Shown in pieces: positions 1-8,224 of a stretch of 64,000 nt of DNA. Position 1 is the first letter of the stretch. Each line of letters opens with the position of its first letter. The notes beneath the pieces are model-generated. The model was not told the origin of the DNA. It did no database searches and saw only the letters and a program-made list of their open reading frames with translations. The translations under genes were made by a program, and so were the position numbers. Source of the stretch: Phycisphaeraceae bacterium (GTDB taxonomy: Bacteria > Planctomycetota > Phycisphaerae > Phycisphaerales > Phycisphaeraceae); assembly GCA_029260595.1 (NCBI GenBank), contig JAJDCY010000006.1, forward strand, positions 16,690 to 80,689. The letters are read 5' to 3'.

Positions 1-436
1 CCTGCGCCAAGCCCACCCGCTGGCGATTCCCACGCGACAACCGACCGATCGTCCGCCGGCGGATCTCGGCGAGCCCGCAGCGATCGCAGACCTCCCCGAT
101 CCGCGCCACCCGCTCGGCACGATCCATCCCCTGGAGCTGCCCGCGGTAGTGCAGGTATTCCTCGACGCGCATCTCGGGATACAACGGGTTGTTCTCGGGC
201 AGGTACCCCACTCGGCTGCGCACCTGGAGCGAATCGCGCAGCACGTCGTACCCGGCCACCGCGGCCTGCCCGGATGTCGCCGGGAGATACCCGGTCAGGA
301 TCCGCAATGTCGTGCTCTTGCCCGCACCGTTTGGCCCGAGAAACCCAACGATCTGACCCTCGGGCACATCGAACGACACCCGATCGACCGCGAGGGTCGG
401 GCCGTACCATTTCACCAGGTCCTGAACCTTAATCAT
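1..436 (-). CDS. ABC transporter ATP-binding protein, GldA/ABC-2 type (partial)
   Basis: This is the N-terminal part of an ATP-binding cassette subunit that would energise a membrane partner lying beyond the window. The reverse strand reads MIKVQDLVKWYGPTLAVD, then a Walker A (GPNGAGKST), a Q-loop region (VGYLPENNPLY) and an ABC signature (LSRGNRQRVGLAQ) right at the window edge. The rest of the gene, including Walker B, is outside. The YLPEN stretch after Walker A resembles gliding-motility or ABC-2 type exporter ATPases, but the substrate cannot be told. The start is uncertain: in-frame ATGs lie at 436 and 451, and neither has a clear ribosome binding site. I use 436 because the conserved sequence begins there. 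Confidence 0.88.
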   Translation of the reverse strand, partial: MIKVQDLVKWYGPTLAVDRVSFDVPEGQIVGFLGPNGAGKSTTLRILTGYLPATSGQAAVAGYDVLRDSLQVRSRVGYLPENNPLYPEMRVEEYLHYRGQLQGMDRAERVARIGEVCDRCGLAEIRRRTIGRLSRGNRQRVGLAQ

Positions 437-824
437 TGTGCGTTCGCCCATGCCAGCTGCGGGCCCCGTTGGGGCGCGGTGCATGATCTACCCTACCACG
501 TATCGAGGGTCAAGGATCGCGCCCAGTCGCGTCGCACAGCAACGCCGCGACGACGCCGACCGGCGATCAGTCCGACGCCTTCCTCGCTGCCCCAGCACTC
601 AACCTGGTCAAACCAAGCAGCGCCCACACCGACGTTTAGCCCCACCTCCGACTATCCCGGTCGATCACGGCGAGGCAACCGGCAAACTCAATCTTCCCGG
701 TAAATCGTCGAAAAAAACCATGCGGATACCTATGATCTGACATCGGAAGTTGGTATATTAACGATGGGTATGTGCGGGCACCTAGGCCATCCGCAAAGCA
801 CCACCGGAGTTGGAGGAAAAAGCG
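437..824. other. intergenic region between divergent genes
   Basis: No gene is supported over these 388 bases. The region carries the upstream sequences of two divergent genes. The right end is AT-richer than its surroundings and holds a possible promoter (see 708-736). The short open frames here have no homology I recognise and are probably chance frames. Confidence 0.5.
708..736 (+). promoter_or_regulatory. possible sigma70-type promoter of the PEP-CTERM gene at 825
   Basis: A TATGAT hexamer (731-736) lies 17 bases downstream of TCGAAA (708-713), four of six to TTGACA. It would give a leader of about 80 bases. This is pattern recognition only. Confidence 0.35.
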
Positions 825-2102
825 ATGCATCACCGATCCGTCCGCCACCGGACACAAGCCCTGACAAATCGCAAGTTGGCCCTGTCAGCCGCTATCTCAT
901 TAAACGCATTGAGTGCATCGACCGCACTCGGCGCCCCGGTCACCGTCCTGGAAACCCACGACACCGCACTGCTGCCGGTAACCGCCGACCCGACCGGCCT
1001 GGCCTTCGACACCACGACGGACAAGATGTTCGTCGTCGACGACGGGGCCGACGTTATCGCGCGCTTCACGCCCGGCGATTCCTTCGCCGCGACCCACACC
1101 AACACCACACTCAGCCTGGCCGCCGGCGGGACGGATGTCGACACGTTCACACTGACAGCCGCACACCTGCCGGGCCTGTCCGCCGGCGACAGCTTCGTCG
1201 CGTGGCTCTCCGTTGACGGCGGGCTCGGGGCCCCCAACACCGTTCTGGGCTCGTTCGACGACCAGCCCACCTCGATGGTGATCAGAACCAATAATGCAAG
1301 TGGGTTCACGCCCACGCAGATCAGCTCGCTGGTCCACGGAGCCGTGAACCCCGACGGCACGATCCGCCTGAAGGTAAGCGGCCACGACGATTTTAACTTT
1401 AACGGCCAGTCGGACTCCACCCCGGCCAACGGACACGGCGAGGTTGGCAACTACGATTTGTCGGTCGGCACGGGGAACCTGCAACTGTTCCTGACCCAAC
1501 CCCCGGTGGACGACCCGGAAGGCGCCGCGTTCGACGGCACGAACCTGTGGGTCTCCAACGGCACGGGATCGGGCGGTTCGGACGCGTCCCTCTTCAAGAT
1601 CAACCCGGCCGACGGGTCTGTGCTGATGAGTTTCGACCTGCCCGCAACAACAGGCGGCGCGATCGACGATGCCGAGGGCCTGGCCTGGGACGGGACGAAC
1701 ATCTGGGTTAGCGCGGATCAGGACATCTTCAAGATCGACCCCACCGATGGGTCGCTGATCAACATGGCCACGCTTGTCGGGGTCGACCTTCAGGGGCTTG
1801 CGTTCAACGGCACACACATCCTGGCCGGCGACAGCAACAACGACGAGATCCTGTTTATCAATCCCGCGACCCTGGTCGTCGACGGGGTATGGGACGACCT
1901 GCCGGACTCGCCCGACGGGCTCACGTTTGACGGGACGGACGTGTGGTTCTCCGACGAGAGCAGCGAGCGGCTGTACAAGATCACGGCCGCCACCCCACCG
2001 CTAAGCGAAATCCCCGAGCCGTCGACCGGCATCATCCTCGCCGGAGTGTTGACCACACTAGCGCTGAACAACCGACGCAACTCGGATGATTCACTTCGAT
2101 AA
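825..2102 (+). CDS. PEP-CTERM sorted extracellular beta-propeller protein
   Basis: This is an exported protein of 425 residues. It begins with a basic N-terminus and a signal-peptide-like hydrophobic stretch (LALSAAISLNALSASTALG). The body has propeller-like repeats in which 'AFDGTNLWVSN', 'AWDGTNIWVSA', 'AFNGTHILAG' and 'TFDGTDVWFSD' recur about every 40-45 residues from roughly residue 230 onward, each followed by a 'FKINPADGS'-like turn. The C-terminus is IPEPSTG, a hydrophobic helix and a basic tail (NNRR), the classical PEP-CTERM signal recognised by exosortase. The ATG at 825 is preceded by GGAGGAAAAAGCG, which settles the start over an in-frame TTG at 810. Its binding partner or substrate is unknown. 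A function in surface attachment would be inference only. Confidence 0.85.
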   Translation: MHHRSVRHRTQALTNRKLALSAAISLNALSASTALGAPVTVLETHDTALLPVTADPTGLAFDTTTDKMFVVDDGADVIARFTPGDSFAATHTNTTLSLAAGGTDVDTFTLTAAHLPGLSAGDSFVAWLSVDGGLGAPNTVLGSFDDQPTSMVIRTNNASGFTPTQISSLVHGAVNPDGTIRLKVSGHDDFNFNGQSDSTPANGHGEVGNYDLSVGTGNLQLFLTQPPVDDPEGAAFDGTNLWVSNGTGSGGSDASLFKINPADGSVLMSFDLPATTGGAIDDAEGLAWDGTNIWVSADQDIFKIDPTDGSLINMATLVGVDLQGLAFNGTHILAGDSNNDEILFINPATLVVDGVWDDLPDSPDGLTFDGTDVWFSDESSERLYKITAATPPLSEIPEPSTGIILAGVLTTLALNNRRNSDDSLR

Positions 2103-2148
2103 CTGCCGATGAATTGAGCGCCGCTTAGCCGCGGGCGGCGAGCCTCGC

Positions 2149-3102
2149 CTACAACCCCAACCGTGCGCGCTTCGCATCCCATTCCGCTTGCTCGCGCTTG
2201 TTGTCGGTGGCTAGCGGTTTGCCGGCTCGGAGCGATTCGATCTCCAAACGGGTCAGGTGCGCCCCCTCCAAGCGATAGTCGCGGAACGCCTCGCACGTCA
2301 GCGGCACGATCGGTTCGATCAGCGCGAACATCGCATCGGCGTAATCGCGGATCTCGGCCTGCGCGTGGCTGTCCATCCGCAGACTCAAAAAGTGCAGCAG
2401 GTTGTGCAGGTCACACTTCCAATACCACTCGGTGTAGACATTCACCGGCAGCCCGATGCGTGCCAGCTCGCGGCTGACACCCTTTTCCAGCAACTTCTCA
2501 TACTCGCGGTACTGGCCCTGACAACGGTCCAAGTACTCGAGAAACTCCTTCGCCGTGCCCGCATCGACCGCTTCGTCGCCACCCTGCCGGTTCGTCGCGG
2601 ACTGCCCGCGTACCGACTCAGCCGTCGGCGTGTAGAAGCGATCCGGCACGACCGAATACCTGGCCGAGTACTCGTTGACGTTCGCCGTGCGGTGACGGAT
2701 CCACTGGCGAGCCACAAAAATCGGCATCACCACGTGGAACTTAAACTCCACCATCTCGAACGGCGTCGTGTGCCGGTGACGCAGCAGATACCGGATCAGC
2801 CCACGGTCCTCGTTGAGCCGCTTGGTCCCCTGCCCGTAACTCACCCGCGCCGCCTGCACGATCGCCGCGTCGGCTGTCCGCCCCTCGGGGATCATCCGCG
2901 GCATCACATCGACCAGCGCGACCAGTCCGTGGTCGTGAACCTTCACGTCACGCCGCGCATCGCCGCCCATCACATCGTGCGTCGGCGACTCAAACGGCAC
3001 GCGCTTGACTGTCGGCCCCGGCATCGAGCCTGGCACGGAGCTTGGCACGGCTACCGACACGGGCTGCGATACGGCGTTTGATCCGGATTCTGTGGCTGTC
3101 AT
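2149..3102 (-). CDS. thyX: flavin-dependent thymidylate synthase ThyX
   Basis: ThyX makes dTMP from dUMP with methylenetetrahydrofolate, FAD and NADPH. The diagnostic RHRx7S motif is present at about residues 136-146 (RHRTANVNEYS), followed by ARYS. Other ThyX hallmarks are visible: 'RYLLRHRHTTPFEM' upstream and 'YWKCDLHNLLHFLSLR' with 'HAQAEIRDYA' downstream. At 317 residues it is longer than typical ThyX proteins because of a low-complexity N-terminal extension of about 50 residues rich in Ser, Pro and Val. A later start is therefore possible, as no strong ribosome binding site precedes the ATG at 3102. The gene is convergent with the PEP-CTERM gene on its left and divergent from the pterin dehydratase gene on its right. 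Confidence 0.95.
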   Translation of the reverse strand: MTATESGSNAVSQPVSVAVPSSVPGSMPGPTVKRVPFESPTHDVMGGDARRDVKVHDHGLVALVDVMPRMIPEGRTADAAIVQAARVSYGQGTKRLNEDRGLIRYLLRHRHTTPFEMVEFKFHVVMPIFVARQWIRHRTANVNEYSARYSVVPDRFYTPTAESVRGQSATNRQGGDEAVDAGTAKEFLEYLDRCQGQYREYEKLLEKGVSRELARIGLPVNVYTEWYWKCDLHNLLHFLSLRMDSHAQAEIRDYADAMFALIEPIVPLTCEAFRDYRLEGAHLTRLEIESLRAGKPLATDNKREQAEWDAKRARLGL

Positions 3103-3160
3103 ACCACTATCTTACCCCAACGATGCCCGTGACGGGGCTCGGATATCGGGATCGGCGGGA

Positions 3161-3188
3161 TTGACCGGACCCGCTTTCGGACCATAAT
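3161..3188 (+). promoter_or_regulatory. probable promoter of the pterin dehydratase gene
   Basis: TTGACC (3161-3166) is separated by 16 bases from CATAAT (3183-3188). Transcription would begin near 3195, leaving a leader of about 70 bases before the ATG at 3263. Confidence 0.55.
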
Positions 3189-3262
3189 CAAGGCACGATC
3201 ACCGACCCACCACCCCCACCGCCACCGGGCCGCCCCGCCGCGACCAACCCAAGGCCAAACGC

Positions 3263-3628
3263 ATGGAAACACAGACACCCGACGAGCTTGCCGCAAAAAA
3301 GTGTGCCCCCTGCGAGGGCGGTGTCCCCCCCTACTCACCCCAGCAAGCCCAGGCACAAGCCGACAAACTCGCCGGGTGGAAGCTCACTCACGACGGTAAA
3401 CGCATCCGGCGCGACTGGGCGGCCCGTGACTTCCTCGCCGGCCTCGAGTTCATCGCCAAGGTCGCCCAGGTCGCCGAAAACCAGGGCCACCACCCCGATG
3501 TCCACCTCGAGAGCTACCGCAACGTCTGGATCGAGATCTGGACCCACGCCATCGGCGGCCTCTCCGAAAACGACTTCATCCTCGCCGCCCGCATCGACAC
3601 GCTCCCAATCGACACACAGCCCGACTGA
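3263..3628 (+). CDS. 4a-hydroxytetrahydrobiopterin dehydratase (pterin carbinolamine dehydratase)
   Basis: The enzyme dehydrates pterin-4a-carbinolamine and so recycles the pterin cofactor of aromatic amino acid hydroxylases. The 121-residue length suits the family. The family signature is complete: ENQGHHPDV at residues 72-80 (His76, His77), then YRNVWIEIWTHAIGGLSENDF with the expected Trp/His and Asp spacing. The N-terminal 20 residues contain CAPC, which is not needed for the fold. No aromatic amino acid hydroxylase gene is seen nearby. Stand-alone members of this family are common in bacteria and some serve other cofactor roles, so the physiological role here is open. Confidence 0.9.
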   Translation: METQTPDELAAKKCAPCEGGVPPYSPQQAQAQADKLAGWKLTHDGKRIRRDWAARDFLAGLEFIAKVAQVAENQGHHPDVHLESYRNVWIEIWTHAIGGLSENDFILAARIDTLPIDTQPD

Positions 3629-3641
3629 TCCACGACAACGC

Positions 3642-3669
3642 TTGCCCCCTCGGCCGCACGGGCTAGAAT
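3642..3669 (+). promoter_or_regulatory. promoter of tRNA-Glu
   Basis: TTGCCC (3642-3647), a 16-base spacer and TAGAAT (3664-3669) lie 20 bases before the mature 5' end of the tRNA. This is a suitable distance for transcription of a short 5' leader. Confidence 0.6.
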
Positions 3670-3689
3670 CCTGCTCACAACCCACCACC

Positions 3690-3764
3690 GGCCCCGTCGT
3701 CTAGTCAGGTCTAGGACACCAGGTTTTCATCCTGGTAACACGGGTTCAAATCCCGTCGGGGTCA
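3690..3764 (+). tRNA. tRNA-Glu (anticodon TTC)
   Basis: The cloverleaf can be drawn completely. The acceptor stem is GGCCCCG with CGGGGTC, including one G-T pair. The anticodon stem CCAGG/CCTGG encloses the loop TTTTCAT with anticodon TTC. The T arm ACGGG-TTCAAAT-CCCGT has the invariant TTC. Discriminator A is at 3764. CCA is not encoded. Confidence 0.95.
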
Positions 3765-4088
3765 TTCGCGGAACTTCGCGATAGACGGTCGGTATCGGGC
3801 AGGTCTGCGGCTCGGGGAGGTGGCGAGAGGGGCTGGCGGAACACCCCGATCGGGAATGGGCAAGATCGCACTGCCGGCGAGGAGGAAAGACGGGCGAGCC
3901 CTTCAACGCCCGCCTATCCCAGCCCGCCCATCCCATTTGGGTCGCCGGATTACAACCGGACACCCCGTCTAGCCGATCAATACTCACACGGAGCCCGCCA
4001 ACCGTAGGGCGGCCCGTCCAACACGCGGCTAGCCGCACCCGAGTGTGCGGCCGATGCTGGTCCGGCAAGACCCCGACAAGGCACCCTC
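3765..4088. other. intergenic region downstream of tRNA-Glu
   Basis: No gene is supported over these 324 bases. A 113-codon open frame on the minus strand has no recognisable features. No integrase or attachment-site duplication of the tRNA 3' end was seen. The segment ends with the leader of the GH15 gene, where AAGGCACCCTC lies before the ATG. Confidence 0.5.
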
Positions 4089-6338
4089 ATGCCACGTGAC
4101 ATCCCAGTGGGCAACGGACAGATGCTGGTCGGCTTCGACCAACACTATCAATTGCGCGACCTCTACTTCCCTCACGTCGGGCAGGAAAACCACGCCGGCG
4201 GTGGGCCCTGCCGATTCGGCGTCTGGTCCCCCCTGCCATCGGCCCCGAACACCAAAAACGACCGCCGACGCCGACGCCTGTATTGGTCGAGCCAGGGCTG
4301 GGACATCCGCCTCGGCTACAAACCCGACACCCTCGCCACCGACGTCGTCCTCCGCCACGGAATCCTCAAAATCGAGCTGCGCTGCTGCGACGTGGTCGAC
4401 TTTCACCGCCCCGTCCTGGTGCGCCGCGTCGAGGCCATCAACCACGACAAACACGACCGCGAGGTGCGGCTGTTCCACCACCAGGACTTCTACATCTACG
4501 GGACCAAGGTCGGAGACACCGCCTACTTCGACCCCGAACTGCGCTGCCTGATCCACTACCGCGCCAACCGCTACCTCATGGCCAGTTGGTACGCCGACGG
4601 CGAGCCGCGCAACGACGAGTACGCCACGGGGACGGCTGGGTTCCACGGGGCCGAGGGCACATGGCGCGACGCGGAGGACGGGCGTCTGGGCAACAACGCG
4701 ATCGCTCAGGGCGCCGTCGATTCGACCGTCATGCTGCAGATGCACCTGGCACCGGGTGAGCACCGCGTTGGATACCTCGTCATCGGCGCCGGCCGCAACC
4801 ACGACGACATGCGCGAGCTGCACCGATTCCTGCACCGCGAAGGGCCACAAGGCGTGATCGACCGGACCAAGGCCTACTGGCGGCTGTGGCTGGCCGCGAC
4901 GCCCGCCGACGTCCCCTTCGCCGACAGCACGGCCGCACCGCCCGACCGCGTGGTCGATCTCTACAAACGATCGCTGCTGATTGTGCGCACACAGATCGAC
5001 AACGACGGCGCGATCATCGCGGCCAACGACACCGACATCATGCAGTTCTCGCGCGACACCTACAGCTACCTCTGGCCGCGCGACGGAGCGCTCGTCGCGG
5101 CCGGGCTCGACGACGCCGGTTTCCCCGACGTCGCGCGATCCTTCTACCGCCTGTGCGCGCGCATCATCGACCCGCAAGGCTACTTCGTACACAAGTACAA
5201 CCCCGACGGATCGCCCGCATCGAGTTGGCACCCCTGGATCAGCCTCGGTAAGCCGCAGCTACCGATCCAGGAAGACGAAACCGCCCTGGTCATCTGGGCG
5301 CTGTGGCGCCACTACGAACGCTACCGCGATATCGAGTTCGTCCGGCCGCTGTGGGCCAGCCTGATCATCCGCGCCGCGGACTTCCTCGTACGCTTCCGCG
5401 ACCCGACAACCCACCTGCCGCTACCCAGCTACGACCTGTGGGAGGAACGCTGGGGCGTCCACGCGTTCACCGTCGCGACGGTTTATGGCGGGCTGCGAGC
5501 GGCGCAGGAGTTCGCCCAGTGCTTCGGCGATCAACGCCGCGCCGCGACCTACCGCGATGCAGCTAACGAGGTGCGTGACGCATTTTGTCAGCGGTTCTGG
5601 TCCGACCAGCACGACCGATTCCTGCGACGCATCGTCCCGCTCGACCACGACCGAACCGCGCGCCTCATGGCCGATGTGATCGCCGGTCGCACCCCGCAGC
5701 CCGATGCCCCGAACGATCCGGCGAACAGCCCGGCCCCCGACCCGCTCGATTATGAGTACGACCCGATCATCGACAGCTCGATGTTCGCGATCTTCGCGAT
5801 GGGGATGCTCGACCCGCACGACCCGCGTGTCGAGAAGACCATGAACGCGATCGAGCAACGCCTGTGGGTCAAGACACCCGTCGGCGGCGTCGCGCGGTAC
5901 GAGGGCGACAGCTACCACCGCATCAGCGACGACACCGAGCGCGTCCCCGGCAACGCCTGGTTCATCTGCACGCTGTGGCTGGCCGACTGGCGCATCGCCC
6001 GCGCCGCGTCTGTCGCCGAGCTGCGCGAGGCACTGCCGATCCTCGAATGGGTCGCCGACCACGCGCTGCCCTCGGGTGTGCTCGCCGAACAGGTCGACCC
6101 ACACACCAACGCCCCGCTAAGCGTCTCGCCCCTGACCTGGAGCCACGCCACCTTCGTCACCAGCTTCATGGCCTACCGCCACAAACTCGAAACCATGTCC
6201 GTCTGCCCAACCTGCACCCAACCCCACCGCGCCCACCTCGCCCCCATCCCACGGCCAAACGGCAACGGCATGGGCAATCCAAGCGTGAACCCCGCTACGC
6301 CAACCGCCACCGAACCCCAGGCAGAAACCACCAGTTAA
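4089..6338 (+). CDS. glycoside hydrolase family 15 (glucoamylase-like) protein
   Basis: This is a 749-residue enzyme of the bacterial glucoamylase type, expected to release glucose from alpha-glucans or oligosaccharides. Residues 1 to about 260 form an N-terminal beta-rich domain. The (alpha/alpha)6 catalytic barrel follows, with 'DTYSYLWPRDGALVAAGLD' (substrate-binding Arg-Asp), 'YDLWEERWGVHAFT' near residues 447-460 carrying the likely general acid Glu, and 'ERVPGNAWFICTLWLADW' near 617 with the region of the second carboxylate. There is no signal peptide, so it is probably cytoplasmic and acts on storage glycogen or maltodextrin. The C-terminal 35 residues contain a CPTC motif and then Pro/Thr-rich sequence. 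It stands alone; the following gene is convergent. Confidence 0.9.
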   Translation: MPRDIPVGNGQMLVGFDQHYQLRDLYFPHVGQENHAGGGPCRFGVWSPLPSAPNTKNDRRRRRLYWSSQGWDIRLGYKPDTLATDVVLRHGILKIELRCCDVVDFHRPVLVRRVEAINHDKHDREVRLFHHQDFYIYGTKVGDTAYFDPELRCLIHYRANRYLMASWYADGEPRNDEYATGTAGFHGAEGTWRDAEDGRLGNNAIAQGAVDSTVMLQMHLAPGEHRVGYLVIGAGRNHDDMRELHRFLHREGPQGVIDRTKAYWRLWLAATPADVPFADSTAAPPDRVVDLYKRSLLIVRTQIDNDGAIIAANDTDIMQFSRDTYSYLWPRDGALVAAGLDDAGFPDVARSFYRLCARIIDPQGYFVHKYNPDGSPASSWHPWISLGKPQLPIQEDETALVIWALWRHYERYRDIEFVRPLWASLIIRAADFLVRFRDPTTHLPLPSYDLWEERWGVHAFTVATVYGGLRAAQEFAQCFGDQRRAATYRDAANEVRDAFCQRFWSDQHDRFLRRIVPLDHDRTARLMADVIAGRTPQPDAPNDPANSPAPDPLDYEYDPIIDSSMFAIFAMGMLDPHDPRVEKTMNAIEQRLWVKTPVGGVARYEGDSYHRISDDTERVPGNAWFICTLWLADWRIARAASVAELREALPILEWVADHALPSGVLAEQVDPHTNAPLSVSPLTWSHATFVTSFMAYRHKLETMSVCPTCTQPHRAHLAPIPRPNGNGMGNPSVNPATPTATEPQAETTS

Positions 6339-6371
6339 CCCACGAAGTCTCGATGGGCCGGGCAACTGAGC

Positions 6372-6399
6372 AACACTGACAAGCGGATTTGCCGGTGCC
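6372..6399. repeat. degenerate copy of a dispersed palindromic repeat
   Basis: AACACTGACAAG-CGGA-TTTGCCGGTGCC followed by ACCC matches, with mismatches mainly in the right arm, the perfect palindrome at 35096-35123. Left arm, CGGA loop and trailing ACCC are shared. It lies in the 227-base gap between convergent genes. The remainder of that gap (6339-6565) shows no gene. Confidence 0.6.
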
Positions 6400-6565
6400 A
6401 CCCAACGGACGGATGAAGGTCACCGACAGCACATCGGCGATGTTTTTGTCGCCGCACGCGGTAACTACGCGTACGAATCCGGGCGGTGTGTTCCAGCCCT
6501 TGCCCTGTCGGGACGGTTGATCCGGTTCGCCCAAGATCGCCCGTTCGGACCGGCAAACACCGCGG

Positions 6566-8155
6566 TCAACCGGAACCGACGGCTTCAGCCGACACTGGTC
6601 GGGTTGCGGGGTCTGTCGCTGTCTCGACTTGCGGCGTGTCGGGCAGGCGTTTGGCCAGGGCGATCATGTCGCGGTTGGGGTTGTCGCCAAGCGGATCGAC
6701 AAACAGATCCCAGCCACCGACCGCGCGGATCTGCGTCGTGAGTTGCGGCCACTGGTACCGGTGCTCGTGGTCAGTCGGGCAGTCTTCGCGCGCGGCGGCG
6801 CGGCGCGAGATGATGCCCAGTGTCTTGCCCGGGCCGAGCACGCGGTGAGCCTCGGCGAGCAAGCCCACCGGGTTGGGGTGACATTCGAGTTGGTCGAACA
6901 ACAGCAACAGGTCGGTTTGCCCGTTTTCGAGCGGGAGGCGACGTAGGTCCGGCTGGTGTTCGAAGCGCGGCGGCCCCCCGTGGTACTGACGGCTGGAGAC
7001 GCACTGACGCGCGAACGCGACGCGCGCTTCGTTAAGCTCGAGCCCGGTGCATGAGACACCGCGTAGCGCGATCAGGTGGCCGAGCAGCCCACACCCGGCG
7101 CCGACGAGCACGATGGTCTTCGCTTTGGGTTCCTGCTGCGCGAGGTCCGTTGCGACACCGACACGGTAGTCGACCGCGGTACGGAACGCGGGGTCTTTCG
7201 CGTAACGGCCCCACTCGGTTGATTCGATGTGGATCGGCGTTGACACGGGTGGCTGCGACGCGGCTTCGTCACCGGCGAACCAGCGCGCGTTCCACAGCAG
7301 CGGCGTACCGCGATACCGCCGGCGGACCGCGTCCAGGTCCGGCGCGATGCGGTTAAAGCCCCACTTGTCCTCGAAGACTCTCAGCGATCGCACCACGCCC
7401 TTGCCGCTGTCCGCAGCCGTCTTGCGCGCGACGCGCAGCCCGTGGTGGTGGATGAACTCGATCTGTGGGACCGCGATGCACTGCCAGCCTCGTAGGCGTG
7501 CGCGCAGGCCAAAATCAATCGTCTGACCGCGCAGAAAATCCTCGTCGTAACCGTCCAGATCGTCAAAGACTTCTTTGCGACAGCAATAGAAGCAACCCAT
7601 CACGTGGTCCACTTCCATCGGGTGCCGCACCGCGTAGCGATCGTGGCCGGCGGCGATGTGCGTGTAACCGTTGGGGTGCAGGATCCAGTCACCGAACGCG
7701 TGGATGCGCAGATCCTCGCGCAACTGCTTCGGGCCAACGACGCCCAGCCGTGGCGGGCCTTCGTCAAACACCCTGCAGAGCTTGGACACCCAATTCCTGG
7801 TGAGGCATACCACGTCTCCGTCGAGGCGCGCGAGGATGTCGCCGGCGGCTCGGCGGCTGAGGATATTCGCTGTGCGCGCGAGCACACCGCAGTGCTCCGC
7901 TTCGATCAGTTCGAGGAACGGTTGCCCATCCGGCCGGGTGCGACGCGACCACTCGCGCAGCGTCGCGACGCTGTCGTCGGTCGAGCCGTCGTCATACGCG
8001 ATGATCTCGAACGGCGTGGCTTCGTCGGCCAGTGTGTCGTGCAACGACTGCAGCAATTCGCCGATAAGGTCGCGCATCGCTCCGTGCGAGCTTTCGCGGC
8101 CGTTGTTGTAGTTGGGGATCAGGATGGAAACGCGTGGCGTTGCGTTGGTGGTCAT
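6566..8155 (-). CDS. glycosyltransferase family 2 fused to a SAM-dependent methyltransferase
   Basis: This 529-residue protein has two domains. The N-terminal half is a GT-A fold: 'VSILIPNYNNG' at about residue 10, 'AYDDGSTDDS' at about 53-62, the metal-binding type motif 'ARLDGDVVCL' near 113, and 'GCFYCCRKEVFDDLDGYDEDFLRG' near 190. After a linker of about 60 residues (near 285-345) a Rossmann methyltransferase begins with 'VLVGAGCGLLGHLIA' (SAM loop) and 'GLELNEARVAFARQ', then 'LLLLFDQLECHPNPV' and 'EAHRVLGPGKTLGII'. The protein probably adds and modifies sugars on a surface glycan. Its neighbours are a GT4 enzyme and another methyltransferase, and the flagellin genes follow, so flagellin glycosylation is a reasonable inference. 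AAGGAG lies only two bases before the ATG, which is unusually close. Confidence 0.85.
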   Translation of the reverse strand: MTTNATPRVSILIPNYNNGRESSHGAMRDLIGELLQSLHDTLADEATPFEIIAYDDGSTDDSVATLREWSRRTRPDGQPFLELIEAEHCGVLARTANILSRRAAGDILARLDGDVVCLTRNWVSKLCRVFDEGPPRLGVVGPKQLREDLRIHAFGDWILHPNGYTHIAAGHDRYAVRHPMEVDHVMGCFYCCRKEVFDDLDGYDEDFLRGQTIDFGLRARLRGWQCIAVPQIEFIHHHGLRVARKTAADSGKGVVRSLRVFEDKWGFNRIAPDLDAVRRRYRGTPLLWNARWFAGDEAASQPPVSTPIHIESTEWGRYAKDPAFRTAVDYRVGVATDLAQQEPKAKTIVLVGAGCGLLGHLIALRGVSCTGLELNEARVAFARQCVSSRQYHGGPPRFEHQPDLRRLPLENGQTDLLLLFDQLECHPNPVGLLAEAHRVLGPGKTLGIISRRAAAREDCPTDHEHRYQWPQLTTQIRAVGGWDLFVDPLGDNPNRDMIALAKRLPDTPQVETATDPATRPVSAEAVGSG

Positions 8156-8224
8156 GGCTCCTTGGACCCTCCCTGAGAAATATTCATGCGATTCTACGTT
8201 CGTCTTCGGCGTGATCGGGTGGTG

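Noticed and set aside
3690..3764. tRNA-Glu as an integration site
   Set aside because: No duplicated 3' end of the tRNA, integrase gene or composition break was found downstream.
3727..4068. 113-codon minus-strand open frame after tRNA-Glu
   Set aside because: It overlaps the tRNA, has no recognisable motif and no ribosome binding site.
4029..5231. 400-codon minus-strand open frame over the GH15 gene
   Set aside because: Val/Asp/Arg-rich translation of the antisense of a gene with clear glucoamylase motifs.
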